This document shows, one piece after another, positions 36,183-45,086 of a DNA stretch of 64,000 bases. Position numbers and translations under genes: made by a program. Source of the DNA: Oceanobacillus saliphilus. Its GTDB lineage: Bacteria > Bacillota > Bacilli > Bacillales > Amphibacillaceae. Position 1 is the stretch's first letter. Each line of letters opens with the position of its first letter. The stretch is taken from assembly GCF_023522835.1 (NCBI RefSeq), contig NZ_JALCZU010000006.1, forward strand, positions 184,144-248,143, read 5' to 3'. Below the pieces are notes generated by a model, which did no database searches, was not told the origin of the DNA, and was given only the letters and a program-made list of their open reading frames with translations.

Positions 36183-36551
36183 TTATATTTTCTTATCGAT
36201 TAGAAATCCCATGAAATCTGCCATTTCCGCGTACATATCCAGCATTTTTTTAGGTGGTATTTCTTTAATTACTTCATTTGTACTGGAATCAATTACGGTT
36301 ACATAATATTTATCCAGTCTGTCATGAAGCTCAAATTTCAGATTCCGTCTCAACGGTTCGATAAAATCATTGAATTTGGAAATTGCCATTTCAAGGTTTT
36401 CTTTATTTTCCATCGTTCCATTCTTCAGTTGTTCCGTCAGCATTTTATGCTCTGTCTTCACTTCCATACTTTCGGCGGCTGTTGTCGATTTCATGCTGTA
36501 TTCACTGTTCAACGAAGTTTGAGATCCAGATAATACTCCATCTACTGTCAT
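36183..36551 (-). CDS. flaG: FlaG family flagellar protein
   Basis: 122 residues. The C-terminal FlaG domain is clear (LKFELHDRLDKYYVTVIDS then EVIKEIPPKKMLDMYAEM). The N-terminal 50 residues are low-complexity and polar. FlaG influences filament length; the mechanism is not settled. A SigD-like -10 (ACCGATAT, 36582-36589) lies 31 nt upstream, so flaG probably opens the flaG-fliD-fliS-fliT transcript. Confidence 0.9.
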   Translation of the reverse strand: MTVDGVLSGSQTSLNSEYSMKSTTAAESMEVKTEHKMLTEQLKNGTMENKENLEMAISKFNDFIEPLRRNLKFELHDRLDKYYVTVIDSSTNEVIKEIPPKKMLDMYAEMADFMGFLIDKKI

Positions 36552-36581
36552 CCCATAACACTCCTCAACCTTTTTATTTTT

Positions 36582-36589
36582 ATATCGGT
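36582..36589 (-). promoter_or_regulatory. SigD-like -10 element upstream of flaG
   Basis: ACCGATAT against SigD consensus GCCGATAT. A TAAA lies 12 nt upstream rather than the usual 15, so the -35 is uncertain. The same ACCGATATAAA string occurs before yviE at 37921. Confidence 0.45.
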
Positions 36590-36628
36590 TAAGCGCAGCT
36601 GTTTATGAAGCCTAATAGATGTTTTTAC

Positions 36629-36853
36629 TTATTTATTTGAGTCTTTTAACAGTTCTATTAGATCCATTGAAATGTTTGCTGCTTCATTATTTTGCTGTTG
36701 GATATCCATATAGATTTCCTTACGGTGAATTTCAACTGACTTTGGGGCATCGATCCCAATCTTTATTTGGTCACCCTCTATAGCAAGGACCGTTATTTCA
36801 ATATCTGCACCAATCTTGATTGCTTCATTTTTTTTTCTTGAAAGTACGAGCAT
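36629..36853 (-). CDS. csrA: Carbon storage regulator CsrA
   Basis: 74 residues, beginning [15 protein letters not shown], the CsrA core fold through about residue 60. A dimeric RNA-binding protein that blocks translation of flagellin (hag) in B. subtilis and is held in check by FliW. It overlaps the fliW stop by one nucleotide. The residues that contact RNA (N-terminal LVLSRK and the VEIHRKEI segment) are intact. Confidence 0.97.
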   Translation of the reverse strand: MLVLSRKKNEAIKIGADIEITVLAIEGDQIKIGIDAPKSVEIHRKEIYMDIQQQNNEAANISMDLIELLKDSNK

Positions 36854-37311
36854 TATTTTACCTCTCCTTCAGATACTGCTGGAACAATTGAAGTCGTGGA
36901 TGAATATTCTTCCGTGTTTAAAATATATTGTTTCCCTTGTTTAAGATTGGAATTAATGATAATCGGCGCCTTTAAATTTAAAGTGCTTAACTTGAAAGGA
37001 TTTTTCAAGGTTACGACCGAAAGCACAGCTACTTCCTTTTCATTGCTGATTTGCAAACTGTCCAGTAAACTTGCATCGAGCTCAAACGTATAGTTTTGAT
37101 ATATTTGATATGGGTTCGTTACTACGAAGGCTATTTCATAAGACTTAACAGATTGTAATATTTGAAAAATAGGGTTTTCCGGTAAATCCAATAATACAAA
37201 TTCTGTCTCCTCCGCAAAACCAGGTAGTCCAACAGGAAAATGAATAATTTTATTTTCAGTAATCTCCACTTCACTTAAATATTTCGTTTTTATGTTCATG
37301 GTAAAATTCAT
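36853..37311 (-). CDS. fliW: Flagellar assembly factor FliW
   Basis: 152 residues. FliW binds flagellin or CsrA alternately; free FliW antagonises CsrA so that flagellin translation follows filament assembly (established in B. subtilis). Conserved segment [20 protein letters not shown] is at about residues 22-41. Coupled to csrA and preceded by yviE with a 6-nt gap. Confidence 0.95.
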   Translation of the reverse strand: MNFTMNIKTKYLSEVEITENKIIHFPVGLPGFAEETEFVLLDLPENPIFQILQSVKSYEIAFVVTNPYQIYQNYTFELDASLLDSLQISNEKEVAVLSVVTLKNPFKLSTLNLKAPIIINSNLKQGKQYILNTEEYSSTTSIVPAVSEGEVK

Positions 37312-37317
37312 CCTTTC

Positions 37318-37884
37318 TTAAACTAGCAGGTTGGTAAAACTTATTTCTATTTCTTGTCGTTGTTTTAAACTAGTCTCTACTTTACCAGGCTGAAAATCGA
37401 ATTCCGGTTTTCTTGTTATTGCTTCTATGACAGGTTTGTTTGTTTTAACTTCTATATGTACTTCAGCAGGCTGGTAGTTTGTCTTCACTGAAAAATGGGA
37501 AGGAATAAATTTGATGCCTAGAGATTTCATGGAAGGATGACTATTTTGTACGGCCTGGTTCGCAATCGGATTTCCGCCATTTTCAATTTTCATTAGTTCG
37601 TCGCCCTGCCTTGCTCTTCTGGCTATTCCTTGCATCAAAGCATTCACACCGTCTTGAGCAAATTTCTTATTCCGTTTTGTAATAGGCATTAAATTCATAT
37701 CTTCCCATGCTTGTGTCTGATCAATTTGCAGCTTTCCGGGACTAGTTCGAATTGAAAGCTGTGCTTTTGGCTGCTGAATTGTCAGTTCTGCTTGTGGCTG
37801 AGAGATTTGCTGCCTACCATCCGTCTTCACGATTTGTATTTGTGCCAGCTGTGATTCCATTCGAATTTGCGGTAACTCCACCAT
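37318..37884 (-). CDS. yviE: YviE family protein (DUF6470)
   Basis: 188 residues, Gln/Lys-rich with short beta-prone repeats near the N-terminus (RMESQLAQIQI, QPQAELTIQQPKAQLSI). The family lies in flagellar operons between flgL and fliW, and its function is unknown. There is no signal peptide. A SigD-like -10 lies 37 nt upstream. The residues INFTNLLV-like C-terminus (EIEISFTNLLV) is typical of the family. Confidence 0.85.
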   Translation of the reverse strand: MVELPQIRMESQLAQIQIVKTDGRQQISQPQAELTIQQPKAQLSIRTSPGKLQIDQTQAWEDMNLMPITKRNKKFAQDGVNALMQGIARRARQGDELMKIENGGNPIANQAVQNSHPSMKSLGIKFIPSHFSVKTNYQPAEVHIEVKTNKPVIEAITRKPEFDFQPGKVETSLKQRQEIEISFTNLLV

Positions 37885-37920
37885 TCAAACTCCCTTCCTA
37901 TTTGTCAGTAATTCTGATTT

Positions 37921-37928
37921 ATATCGGT
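37921..37928 (-). promoter_or_regulatory. SigD-like -10 element upstream of yviE
   Basis: ACCGATAT on the minus strand with the extension AAA identical to the element before flaG. No convincing -35 TAAA at the expected distance. The nearby repeat copy H occupies the upstream DNA. Confidence 0.4.
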
Positions 37929-37942
37929 TCACAGACTTGAAT

Positions 37943-38018
37943 GCACCATGCCCTTCAGTGACATCCAAGTTGCACCTTTACAGATAGGGAAATTTTATCG
38001 TTTCCTATCTGCCAACAA
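37943..38018 (+). repeat. Three-hairpin dispersed repeat, copy H (5' part divergent)
   Basis: GTTGCACCTTTACAGATAGG onward matches the family. The distal stem CAGATAGG / CCTATCTG is perfect and extended by GAAA/TTTC. Its 3' end CTGCCAACAATGG meets the flgL terminator at 38024. Confidence 0.75.
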
Positions 38019-38023
38019 TGGAT

Positions 38024-38054
38024 AAACCCTGAACCATACGTCGGGTCAGGGTTT
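38024..38054 (-). terminator. Hairpin after flgL, probable (partial) terminator
   Basis: AAACCCTGA / TCAGGGTTT with a 13-nt loop, 9 nt past the flgL stop codon. There is no long T-run, so it may only attenuate transcription before yviE-fliW-csrA. Confidence 0.6.
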
Positions 38055-38062
38055 ACGAATTA

Positions 38063-38947
38063 TTATCTTAGAAAATCAACCAGAGAAGGCTGAATGATTC
38101 TAGAACCTGCTGATAATGCGGCACGGTGCAAACTTTCCTGTGTAATTAATTGGGTGATTGCTTTGGCATAATCAATATCTTCGTTGTTGGACAACGTCTT
38201 CGTTGCAATAACTTCTTGTTCATTTAGGCGGTTTTCAATAAGTTCCAGACGATTCATCCTTGCTCCCAATTCTGCCCTGGCATTTATAATCGTATTGATC
38301 CCATCATCAAGCTCACCAATACTTGCGTCAATTTCTTCACCAGTACCCAATCTGTCAATGAAATTATCTATTGCATCAAACATTCCCGGTTGCCCGCCAA
38401 AAACAGTTGCACCGTTCACATTTGCTTTTAATGTTGTACCACTCGAAACTTCTATCCTAACTTCAGAATCATTAAAATCATATTCCCAATCAGTACCCTC
38501 CTCATTCCTAATAATGGGAGGTGTATCCGTCTTTGTTCCATTAAAAATAAATTTATCATTTACATTTGTATTAGCAAGGTCGATTAGATGTTCTTTCAGC
38601 TGTTTTACTTCCTCACCGATGTTCGCAAGCTCTTCACTACCGTATGTGCCATTACTTGCCTGTACTGCAAGCTCGCGAATCCGCTGCATGGTAGAAGTCG
38701 CTTTATCCAATGCAGCATCTGAATTATCCATCCAGTTATGCACTTCATTCGTATTACGCTGAAATTGCTCCACCCTTACTAGTTCTGTACGATAACCCAT
38801 ACCTTTCATTGCAACGACAGGATCATCGGAAGGTCGGGTTATTTTTTTCCCTGTATTTAATTGGTCCATATACCCAGACATTTTAGAATTACTGTTCATT
38901 AAGTTCCGTAGCATATTATTGGAAAGCATTCCTTGAGTTACCCGCAT
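38063..38947 (-). CDS. flgL: Flagellar hook-associated protein 3 FlgL
   Basis: 294 residues. Second junction protein between hook and filament. The N-terminus MRVTQGMLSNNMLRNLMNS and the flagellin-like C-terminus are complementary coiled-coil ends. The conserved GKKITRPSDDPVVA lies at about 33-46. It follows flgK by 9 nt. Confidence 0.96.
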   Translation of the reverse strand: MRVTQGMLSNNMLRNLMNSNSKMSGYMDQLNTGKKITRPSDDPVVAMKGMGYRTELVRVEQFQRNTNEVHNWMDNSDAALDKATSTMQRIRELAVQASNGTYGSEELANIGEEVKQLKEHLIDLANTNVNDKFIFNGTKTDTPPIIRNEEGTDWEYDFNDSEVRIEVSSGTTLKANVNGATVFGGQPGMFDAIDNFIDRLGTGEEIDASIGELDDGINTIINARAELGARMNRLELIENRLNEQEVIATKTLSNNEDIDYAKAITQLITQESLHRAALSAGSRIIQPSLVDFLR

Positions 38948-38956
38948 CGTTATATC

Positions 38957-40474
38957 CTACCTCCCTACTAATCCCATATTATTGATAATCCGATCAAGCA
39001 TTTCATCAACTGCAGTTAAATTTCTCGCAGCTGCACTGTACGCATGCTGAAATTTAATCATGTTGGTCATTTCTTCATCGAGTGATACCGCACTCACCGA
39101 GAGGCGTTGGTTCTCAACTTGAGCAAGTAGTGTACCCGTATTCTCCGTCATGCGGTTTGCATGTTCGGCGGTTACGCCAAGATCGCCGATAACAGATTCA
39201 TAGAATTTTTTAATAGAAGCGCCATCTAAACTAGTGATTGGTTTATCAAATACAGCTGCAAGATTTAAAGCATTATCGCCATTTCCGGAATCACCATTCG
39301 TACTAGTTGCAATTTGACTGCCATTCGTCAGTAATACCGATATCGCTCCAGCGGCACCAATATATGCGGTCTCTCCACCACCAAAATTTGTGAAGAATGC
39401 CCCGCCATCCGCTGCATTTTCACCAGAACCTACTTTACCTTCTTGATGTTGTTCATTAAATGCTGTAGCCACTGCAAATGCCATCTGATCCAGCTGGCGC
39501 ATCATTTCGGGGTAGTCCCCATTGGCAACTCCAGCCTCATCTGCATATCCAAAAGAATCGATTAACCCTTTAAGTGATCCATTTGTAGACATAATACCGG
39601 AATCAGCACCAGCAATTGTAATACTATTTATTACAGATAATGATTCAGCTTCCGTATATGATGGCTCATCAAAAAGATTTGCTTCCCCTGTCACACCATT
39701 AATCAGCTCTGTGATTGCAGTTCCCGCATGATTTACGATCGTTATCGTAGCAACGCCATCCCCCATTTTGTTTGGTGGAAGATGACTTTTATTATAATCG
39801 ACATGAATACTAACGATCTCTGATAGCTGATCAATCATAACATCCCGGCGGTCATACAAATCATTTCCTGTATATCCATGTGTTTCCAGATTTTTTATCT
39901 GTTTATTTAATTCATTGATTCCATCAATTAATGTATTCGCATCCTTTATAGTAACGTCAATCTGATTTTCTAAATCGTTACGGATGTTCGTTAAGGTTCC
40001 CGACATGTAATTAAACGTTTCCGCCAAAGCCTGCCCCCGCTGAAGCACAACAGATCTGGCACCTGAGTTTTCCGGATTGACAGCAAGATCCTGCAGAGAT
40101 TGCCAGAATTGATCGATTGTCGTCGATAATCCAGTATCAGAAGGCTCATTTAAGAGTGTCTCCATACGGCTTAGCGCTTCCGATCTTGCAGTCCAATAGC
40201 CTGAAGTACTATTCTCACTGCGAAATTGATTATCCAAAAATTGATTGCGGATACGCTGAACAGAACCTGCCTCAACTCCTGTACCCATTTGTCCTGGAAT
40301 CTGAGGCCTGTTTCGTGATACTTGAGGAAAAGGGGATGATGTTTCAAAGTTGACACGTTGTCTTGTATAGCCCTCTGTATTGGCATTTGCGATATTATGA
40401 CCGGTTGTATATAAAGCTGACTGTTGGGTGGATAAAGCCTGTCTTGCCATCTCCAAACCATGAAATGTACTCAT
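38957..40474 (-). CDS. flgK: Flagellar hook-associated protein 1 FlgK
   Basis: 505 residues. First junction protein on the hook. The N-terminal motif ALYTTGHNIANANTEGYTRQ at about residues 21-40 and C-terminal VSLDEEMTNMIKFQHAYSAA are the conserved rod/hook family ends. Follows flgN in the operon. Confidence 0.96.
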   Translation of the reverse strand: MSTFHGLEMARQALSTQQSALYTTGHNIANANTEGYTRQRVNFETSSPFPQVSRNRPQIPGQMGTGVEAGSVQRIRNQFLDNQFRSENSTSGYWTARSEALSRMETLLNEPSDTGLSTTIDQFWQSLQDLAVNPENSGARSVVLQRGQALAETFNYMSGTLTNIRNDLENQIDVTIKDANTLIDGINELNKQIKNLETHGYTGNDLYDRRDVMIDQLSEIVSIHVDYNKSHLPPNKMGDGVATITIVNHAGTAITELINGVTGEANLFDEPSYTEAESLSVINSITIAGADSGIMSTNGSLKGLIDSFGYADEAGVANGDYPEMMRQLDQMAFAVATAFNEQHQEGKVGSGENAADGGAFFTNFGGGETAYIGAAGAISVLLTNGSQIATSTNGDSGNGDNALNLAAVFDKPITSLDGASIKKFYESVIGDLGVTAEHANRMTENTGTLLAQVENQRLSVSAVSLDEEMTNMIKFQHAYSAAARNLTAVDEMLDRIINNMGLVGR

Positions 40475-40501
40475 TTGGCGAACTCCTTTTACTGCTTAAT
40501 C

Positions 40502-40993
40502 TTATGCTTTCGAATCAAAGACGGATCGATTTGAGGTTTCCGTATCTTTATTGACTCCATAATTCATATTTTTTAATGTCGGACTCATCAAATCCAATGA
40601 TAATTGGACAAATTGCATCGATTGACTGATCAGGACATGGTTTAACTGTTCCTGCTGTTTCAGCTCTGTAATTAACTCCGTAAGTTTTATTGCGTTACTT
40701 TCCAAATGAGCCTGCTCCGCTTCATCCTCGACTTTATGGAGTATATTCGTAATGGTAGCACCTTCAGCCGAATGATGATTCGCTTTACACCAAGTCTCAA
40801 CTGCTTCCTGCCTGTTGCGTTCTGTTTGTTCGGAAAGTTGGATAAGTTTTCGTTCTTTTACGAGCAGTACTTGTAATGGATCGAGGGAACCTTCTTTGAC
40901 TGCTTTCGTTTTTTCTTTAGAAACAGTTAACAAGTCCTCATGTATTCGCACTAATTCTTCCATTGACTTTGTAATTAAATGAACGGACAACAT
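40502..40993 (-). CDS. flgN: FlgN-type export chaperone
   Basis: 163 residues, wholly helical, matching FlgN (YvyG), the cytoplasmic chaperone for FlgK and FlgL. In B. subtilis it is also needed for filament translation control. Assigned by size, heptad pattern and place between flgM and flgK. The ATG has an AAGGAGG site. Confidence 0.88.
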   Translation of the reverse strand: MLSVHLITKSMEELVRIHEDLLTVSKEKTKAVKEGSLDPLQVLLVKERKLIQLSEQTERNRQEAVETWCKANHHSAEGATITNILHKVEDEAEQAHLESNAIKLTELITELKQQEQLNHVLISQSMQFVQLSLDLMSPTLKNMNYGVNKDTETSNRSVFDSKA

Positions 40994-41102
40994 GAAGTCC
41001 TCCTTCTATGCATTTTCAGAAAAATTGGTTGTCACCAATCCTTTCAGCGGATGCTTTCATAGTACGAAAGCAAGCTGGAAAGTTCGGACGTGCTATAACA
41101 TT

Positions 41103-41363
41103 TTATTTCGACCAGAAATCCAGCATTTTTTGGGCAGTTTTTTCCGGATTCACTTTATAATTCCCGGACTCAACCGCCTGTTTGATTTCCTGAACATGGG
41201 TAGCACGCTTTTCACTCGTTTTTTCATTTTCCTGCAGCTGCTTTGCCTCACTCGAAATTTCAATTTGATCTTTCGATTGGATATCCTTTTTTACTTCTGC
41301 CTGTTTTTGAATTTGTTGTTTATATGGATTGAAGTTTGTATGATTCGTACCGTTGATTTTCAT
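41103..41363 (-). CDS. flgM: Anti-sigma-D factor FlgM
   Basis: 86 residues. A small, largely unfolded protein whose C-terminal helix region (EIKQAVESGNYKVNPEKTAQ, about 59-78) binds SigD and holds it inactive until the hook-basal body is complete. The N-terminus MKINGTNHTNFNPYKQQ is typical of Bacillus. A SigD-like promoter lies just upstream, giving the usual feedback loop. RBS AGAGGTGAAG. The 41010-41090 gap to flgN holds a degenerate sequence loosely like the dispersed repeat, but no gene. Confidence 0.95.
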   Translation of the reverse strand: MKINGTNHTNFNPYKQQIQKQAEVKKDIQSKDQIEISSEAKQLQENEKTSEKRATHVQEIKQAVESGNYKVNPEKTAQKMLDFWSK

Positions 41364-41421
41364 TTGTGCTTCACCTCTTTCTGTTCTTCCATTAATTTAC
41401 GGACAATTTATCTTACTTCTA

Positions 41422-41448
41422 TTATCGACTGCTTAAACAAAAACGTTA
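41422..41448 (-). promoter_or_regulatory. Candidate SigD promoter of flgM
   Basis: The minus strand has TAAC (41445-41448), 15-nt spacer, GTCGATAA (41422-41429), compared with SigD TAAA-N15-GCCGATAT. Nine of twelve bases match and the spacing is right. Confidence 0.6.
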
Positions 41449-41454
41449 AGCTAT

Positions 41455-41880
41455 TTATTTCTTATGTTTCTCTATCGAATAATAGGTATTTGCAAGGGAG
41501 GTTTCCCGAAGTCGAACTTCTTCCAGTCTTTTTTCGGTTTCTTCATATGTTGTTAACTCTTTTTTCAATTCTTCCGTACAAGCTATACAAAGTTTCCCGG
41601 AGGAAATGGTTATCCCGCATTTTTCACATGGATAGCCAAGATTTGGAAATTGGGTCGGATGAAGACGTTTTTCTTTGACGAATTTAGTGATTAACGTTTC
41701 TTCCACACCGGTTGCTTCGACAATCTCTATTAAGGTTGCTTCTCTATTTTTTCTTATTCTTAAAAAACCATAAACTTTCTGAAATGCTGCTTCTTCTTTT
41801 TTATAACAGTTATTGCAAATATCACGTAATCCTTTTACAAAAACTGTATCACAGCGGGTGCAATTAGCTAATTCAGCCAT
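41455..41880 (-). CDS. yvyF: Flagellar operon protein YvyF (TIGR03826 family)
   Basis: 141 residues with two zinc-ribbon-like cysteine pairs, CTRCDTVFVKGLRDICNNC at about 6-24 and CEKCGITISSGKLCIAC near 90-106. Unknown function; found at the head of flgM operons in Bacilli. The start is ATG 41880 (MAELANC) behind AGAGGG. Located between comFC and flgM as in B. subtilis. Confidence 0.9.
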   Translation of the reverse strand: MAELANCTRCDTVFVKGLRDICNNCYKKEEAAFQKVYGFLRIRKNREATLIEIVEATGVEETLITKFVKEKRLHPTQFPNLGYPCEKCGITISSGKLCIACTEELKKELTTYEETEKRLEEVRLRETSLANTYYSIEKHKK

Positions 41881-41924
41881 TGTTTTTTTCCCTCTTTTCA
41901 ACTAAATTATAGCACATACAAGCT

Positions 41925-42605
41925 TTAACCCCGAACCAATGTAATGGCATAAACTGCTGGACATCCATTCTCTTTCAGCAGTGTTGCTGCATGACGCAAT
42001 GTTGTGCCTGTTGTATATATATCATCGACAAGTAGGACCGGTTTGTTAATAGTCTGTTGAATAAAAAAAGGGTTGTCGGTTAAGATACGCTCCATTCGAT
42101 TTTTCTTGGATTGCTTTTCCCCGTCTTTCCTCAAAAGAATATCCGCACGTATCACTGGAAGAAATTCAGCCAACAAGTTGGCCTGGTTAAAGCCCCGTTC
42201 TTTCATCCGTGCATTACTCAGCGGGATTGGAACAGCAATCACGTCCTTTTTTAAGTTGGCAAATTTCTTATTGAAAGCCTCCACCATGTATGTTTTGAAC
42301 AGCTCTCCAAGAATATAATCACCACGGTATTTCCATTTAGCTATCATATTCTGCATCATCGTATTATAGGCAAATAACGAATAATTAAATTCAATCGTAT
42401 CAAGTGCTCCATTATCATCCCACCATAAACAGTCCGAACAGATTTCTTTATTTGTTTGACGACTACATTTTCTGCATCGCTCACCTTGCAATAGCTCTAA
42501 CTCATTTTCACAGTCTAAACAGATAGGTTTCGGCTTGTACAACTGGAACAGATTTGACCAGGTAATCTCTGGAATTATCTCCCTGTAACACCAAAGACAA
42601 ATCAT
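41925..42605 (-). CDS. comFC: Competence protein ComFC (phosphoribosyltransferase-like)
   Basis: 226 residues. An N-terminal zinc region (CLWCYRE, CLDCENE, CRKCSRQ, CSDCLWW) precedes a PRT-type domain ending in the PRPP-loop motif VLLVDDIYTTGTTL at about 195-208. It is needed for DNA uptake during transformation and works with ComFA. It follows comFA by 2 nt. No comFB lies between them, unlike in B. subtilis. Confidence 0.94.
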   Translation of the reverse strand: MICLWCYREIIPEITWSNLFQLYKPKPICLDCENELELLQGERCRKCSRQTNKEICSDCLWWDDNGALDTIEFNYSLFAYNTMMQNMIAKWKYRGDYILGELFKTYMVEAFNKKFANLKKDVIAVPIPLSNARMKERGFNQANLLAEFLPVIRADILLRKDGEKQSKKNRMERILTDNPFFIQQTINKPVLLVDDIYTTGTTLRHAATLLKENGCPAVYAITLVRG

Positions 42606-42607
42606 TC

Positions 42608-44014
42608 TTAGAATCCTCCTCTTTTATTCATTTTTTTGATGGAGTCAATGGCTTGTATCATTGCCTCTGTTTTCCCTTGATGAAAAAATACAACCTCGCC
42701 TGTTGGGTCATCCGGGCTTCTTCCCGCTCTTCCTGAAATTTGGACAAGGGCAGCTTCATCAAACACATCATGACCTGCATCAAAAATTGCTACATCGACC
42801 GAGGGAAAGGTTACACCTCTTTCAAGGATTGTCGTTGTAATCAAGATGAAAATTTCTTTTTCTCTGAATGCACGTACCTTCTGTTCCCTGTCACGGTCAG
42901 CTGCATGTACGGAATCTAACTTTTCTATCGAGTGAAAGTGACCTTGCAGCTTTAGGATCCTGTATAAATGGTCCTTCATATTTTCAGCAAGTGTTATGGA
43001 GGGTACAAAAATGAGAAGCTGTCTGCTGGGATTTTGTCTTACCTTTATCCATTTTAAAAATGCTGCTGGCGGGAGATTTTTGGATAGGTCCCGTTTCAGA
43101 CTATGGCACATCGTCTTTTTCGGTACTGGAAGGGGCTGCCCATGAAAACGGACAGGCACAAAAACATGGGGGAGTTTTTTACGGTTGATCAACATTTGAT
43201 GTCGTTTACGTGGAGTCGCAGTTAGATAGATTGTCGTGCACTGTGCTTTTGTTGCACGGTTTGCTGCAAATGGCAATGATTCATCTGCATGGTAAGGAAA
43301 AGCGTCAATTTCATCGATAATCATCACATCAAATGCTGCCTCATATCTAAGCAGTTGATGGGTGGTTGCAATAATCAGCTGTGCAGTTCCTTGCTTATCC
43401 TTGCTACCTCCGTATAATGCTTGAATAGCTACTTTTGAAAATGCCTTCTGCAGTCTGGGTTGCAATTCCCTTACAACATCAGCCCTTGGTGTCGCCAAAC
43501 AAACTCGTTTGCCCATCTGTAAAGCATCTGTTATTCCCGGAAAAAGCATTTCCGTTTTTCCGGCTCCACAAACAGCCCATACCAAAAGCTCCCGCTCCTT
43601 ATTTCTAATTGCTGTTACAATTCGTTGTGCGGCTTTTTGCTGAACGTCTGTAAGTTCACCCTGCCAGGAACAAGGATTTTCATGAAAAATCCAAGTGAAT
43701 TGCGGACCTGTCCAATAATACAGCATTTCACATTCACTTGTTCGCCCCATTTCGATACATTTACGGCAGTATAAGTGCCTTTGTTTACATATTCCACATG
43801 GTATATTCGCAAATAAATAATGTTTCTGATTACCGCAGCGCTCGCATTGATATGTAAAATTTTTCCGGGTGATGGCTTTTTTAGGTGTGAGGTAGTTCAA
43901 TGATAGAAGTTGCTGAAAAAGGGTTTCCTCAAGTGGGATTTCCTTTCTGAGAAGAAGTTTTCCAGAGAATCGTGCGGAGAGTTCATGAAGGGGTGGCATT
44001 TCATAATCTTGCAT
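42608..44014 (-). CDS. comFA: Competence DNA-uptake helicase ComFA
   Basis: 468 residues. A DEAD-box-type ATPase that powers import of single-stranded DNA. An N-terminal zinc region (CERCGNQKHYLFANIPCGIC) at about 56-75 is followed by Walker A VCGAGKTEM and the DEAD-like motif MIIDEIDAFPY. Helicase C motif QISGRAGRSPDD is near the C-terminus. An inverted repeat lies just upstream of the start. Confidence 0.94.
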   Translation of the reverse strand: MQDYEMPPLHELSARFSGKLLLRKEIPLEETLFQQLLSLNYLTPKKAITRKNFTYQCERCGNQKHYLFANIPCGICKQRHLYCRKCIEMGRTSECEMLYYWTGPQFTWIFHENPCSWQGELTDVQQKAAQRIVTAIRNKERELLVWAVCGAGKTEMLFPGITDALQMGKRVCLATPRADVVRELQPRLQKAFSKVAIQALYGGSKDKQGTAQLIIATTHQLLRYEAAFDVMIIDEIDAFPYHADESLPFAANRATKAQCTTIYLTATPRKRHQMLINRKKLPHVFVPVRFHGQPLPVPKKTMCHSLKRDLSKNLPPAAFLKWIKVRQNPSRQLLIFVPSITLAENMKDHLYRILKLQGHFHSIEKLDSVHAADRDREQKVRAFREKEIFILITTTILERGVTFPSVDVAIFDAGHDVFDEAALVQISGRAGRSPDDPTGEVVFFHQGKTEAMIQAIDSIKKMNKRGGF

Positions 44015-44043
44015 CTATGCATCACTCACTTTCTATATTGTAT

Positions 44044-44085
44044 AGTAAGAAATTGTCGGTAATCATAGACTAACAATTTCTTACT
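44044..44085 (-). other. Perfect 13-bp inverted repeat upstream of comFA
   Basis: AGTAAGAAATTGT (44044-44056) and ACAATTTCTTACT (44073-44085) are separated by 16 nt, between the degV stop codon and comFA. No T-run follows on the minus strand, and TATACAAT lies right after the repeat. It could be a degV terminator hairpin or an operator for comFA. Confidence 0.6.
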
Positions 44086-44094
44086 AATTCCTTG

Positions 44095-44937
44095 CTACTT
44101 TACGTACCAGCCAACTCCTATGGCACCTTCCCCTAAATGGGTACCGATGACAGGACCAAAATAACTGATGGAAGTTTCCATTGTCGGATACTTTTTCAAA
44201 AATTCATCCCGAAGCTCTATCGCAGTTGCTTCGGCATTTCCATGAATAAAAACTACCCGAAGATTTTTTCCTTTTTCGGCATCAGATTCAAGCATTCCCA
44301 TTATTCGGCTAATTGCTTTTTTGCGGGTCCGTATTTTTTCAAACGGAACAATTAGCTTGTCCGAAAAATGAAGAATTGGCTTCACCTGCAGAAGACTACC
44401 AACCAATGCCTGGGCACCGCTAAGACGTCCCCCACGCTGCAGATTTGTCAGATCATCCACCATAAAGTAGGCTCTCATGCTTTCCTTCATTTCATCCAAA
44501 CGTGCAATTACTTCCTCTGCTGATTTACCTTGTTGAGCCAGATTAGCAGCCTCCAAAGCATAAAAGCCCTGGACCATACAACTCATTTCAGAATCATAGG
44601 GAAAAACATCAATCCCTTCGACCATTTCCCCCGCAGTAACAACTGCTTGATATGTTCCACTGATTCTACTGGACAAATGAACAGATATAACTGCGTCGTA
44701 GTCTTTTGCGAGTTCTTCCAGCTTTTCCGTTATATAACCGATGGAAGGCTGTGAAGTTGTTGGCAATTCTTTTGATTGTTTAACTTTTTGATAGAATTCT
44801 TCTGTCGTAATATCTATTTCTTCCTCAAAGGATCTATCATTAAAGATAACGCTGAGCGGAACCATATGAATATTTTTATTTTTCCTCTCGTCAGCACTTA
44901 TGTACGCTGTGCTATCCGTCATTACAGCAAGCTTCAT
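44095..44937 (-). CDS. degV: DegV family fatty-acid-binding protein
   Basis: 280 residues. Two-domain DegV fold; members bind fatty acids and in some Firmicutes deliver exogenous fatty acids to the FakA kinase (FakB role). The N-terminal motif VMTDSTAYIS at about 5-14 and TSQPSIGYITEKLEEL near 61-76 match the family. I start it at ATG 44937 with GAGGAGTAGG upstream, rather than seven codons earlier. The position beside degU is the same as in B. subtilis. Confidence 0.92.
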   Translation of the reverse strand: MKLAVMTDSTAYISADERKNKNIHMVPLSVIFNDRSFEEEIDITTEEFYQKVKQSKELPTTSQPSIGYITEKLEELAKDYDAVISVHLSSRISGTYQAVVTAGEMVEGIDVFPYDSEMSCMVQGFYALEAANLAQQGKSAEEVIARLDEMKESMRAYFMVDDLTNLQRGGRLSGAQALVGSLLQVKPILHFSDKLIVPFEKIRTRKKAISRIMGMLESDAEKGKNLRVVFIHGNAEATAIELRDEFLKKYPTMETSISYFGPVIGTHLGEGAIGVGWYVK

Positions 44938-45035
44938 GTATATCCTACTCCTCATCAAAATGAACTGTACTTCATTTCATTTTATTCTACATGAATCAAC
45001 TAAAAAAATCATCTGTAATTTCTGTGCATAAAAAA

Positions 45036-45062
45036 ATCCCCTGATAGAAATATCATAGGGAT
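45036..45062 (-). terminator. Terminator of degS-degU
   Basis: ATCCC-TGATA / TATCA-AGGGAT hairpin with T7 on both strands, about 25 nt past the degU stop codon. Confidence 0.88.
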
Positions 45063-45086
45063 TATTTTTTTAAAAAGCTATCTTAT

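Noticed and set aside
40994-41102. Ninth copy of the three-hairpin repeat between flgN and flgM
   Set aside because: TTGGTTGTCACCAATCC and a following CTTTC...GAAAG arm are suggestive, but the GCA-stem and A-run end are missing, so it is too degenerate to call.
42608-44014. comFA as a PriA/primosomal helicase
   Set aside because: The N-terminal zinc region, size of 468 residues and the comFC/yvyF/flgM neighbourhood fit ComFA, not the longer PriA.
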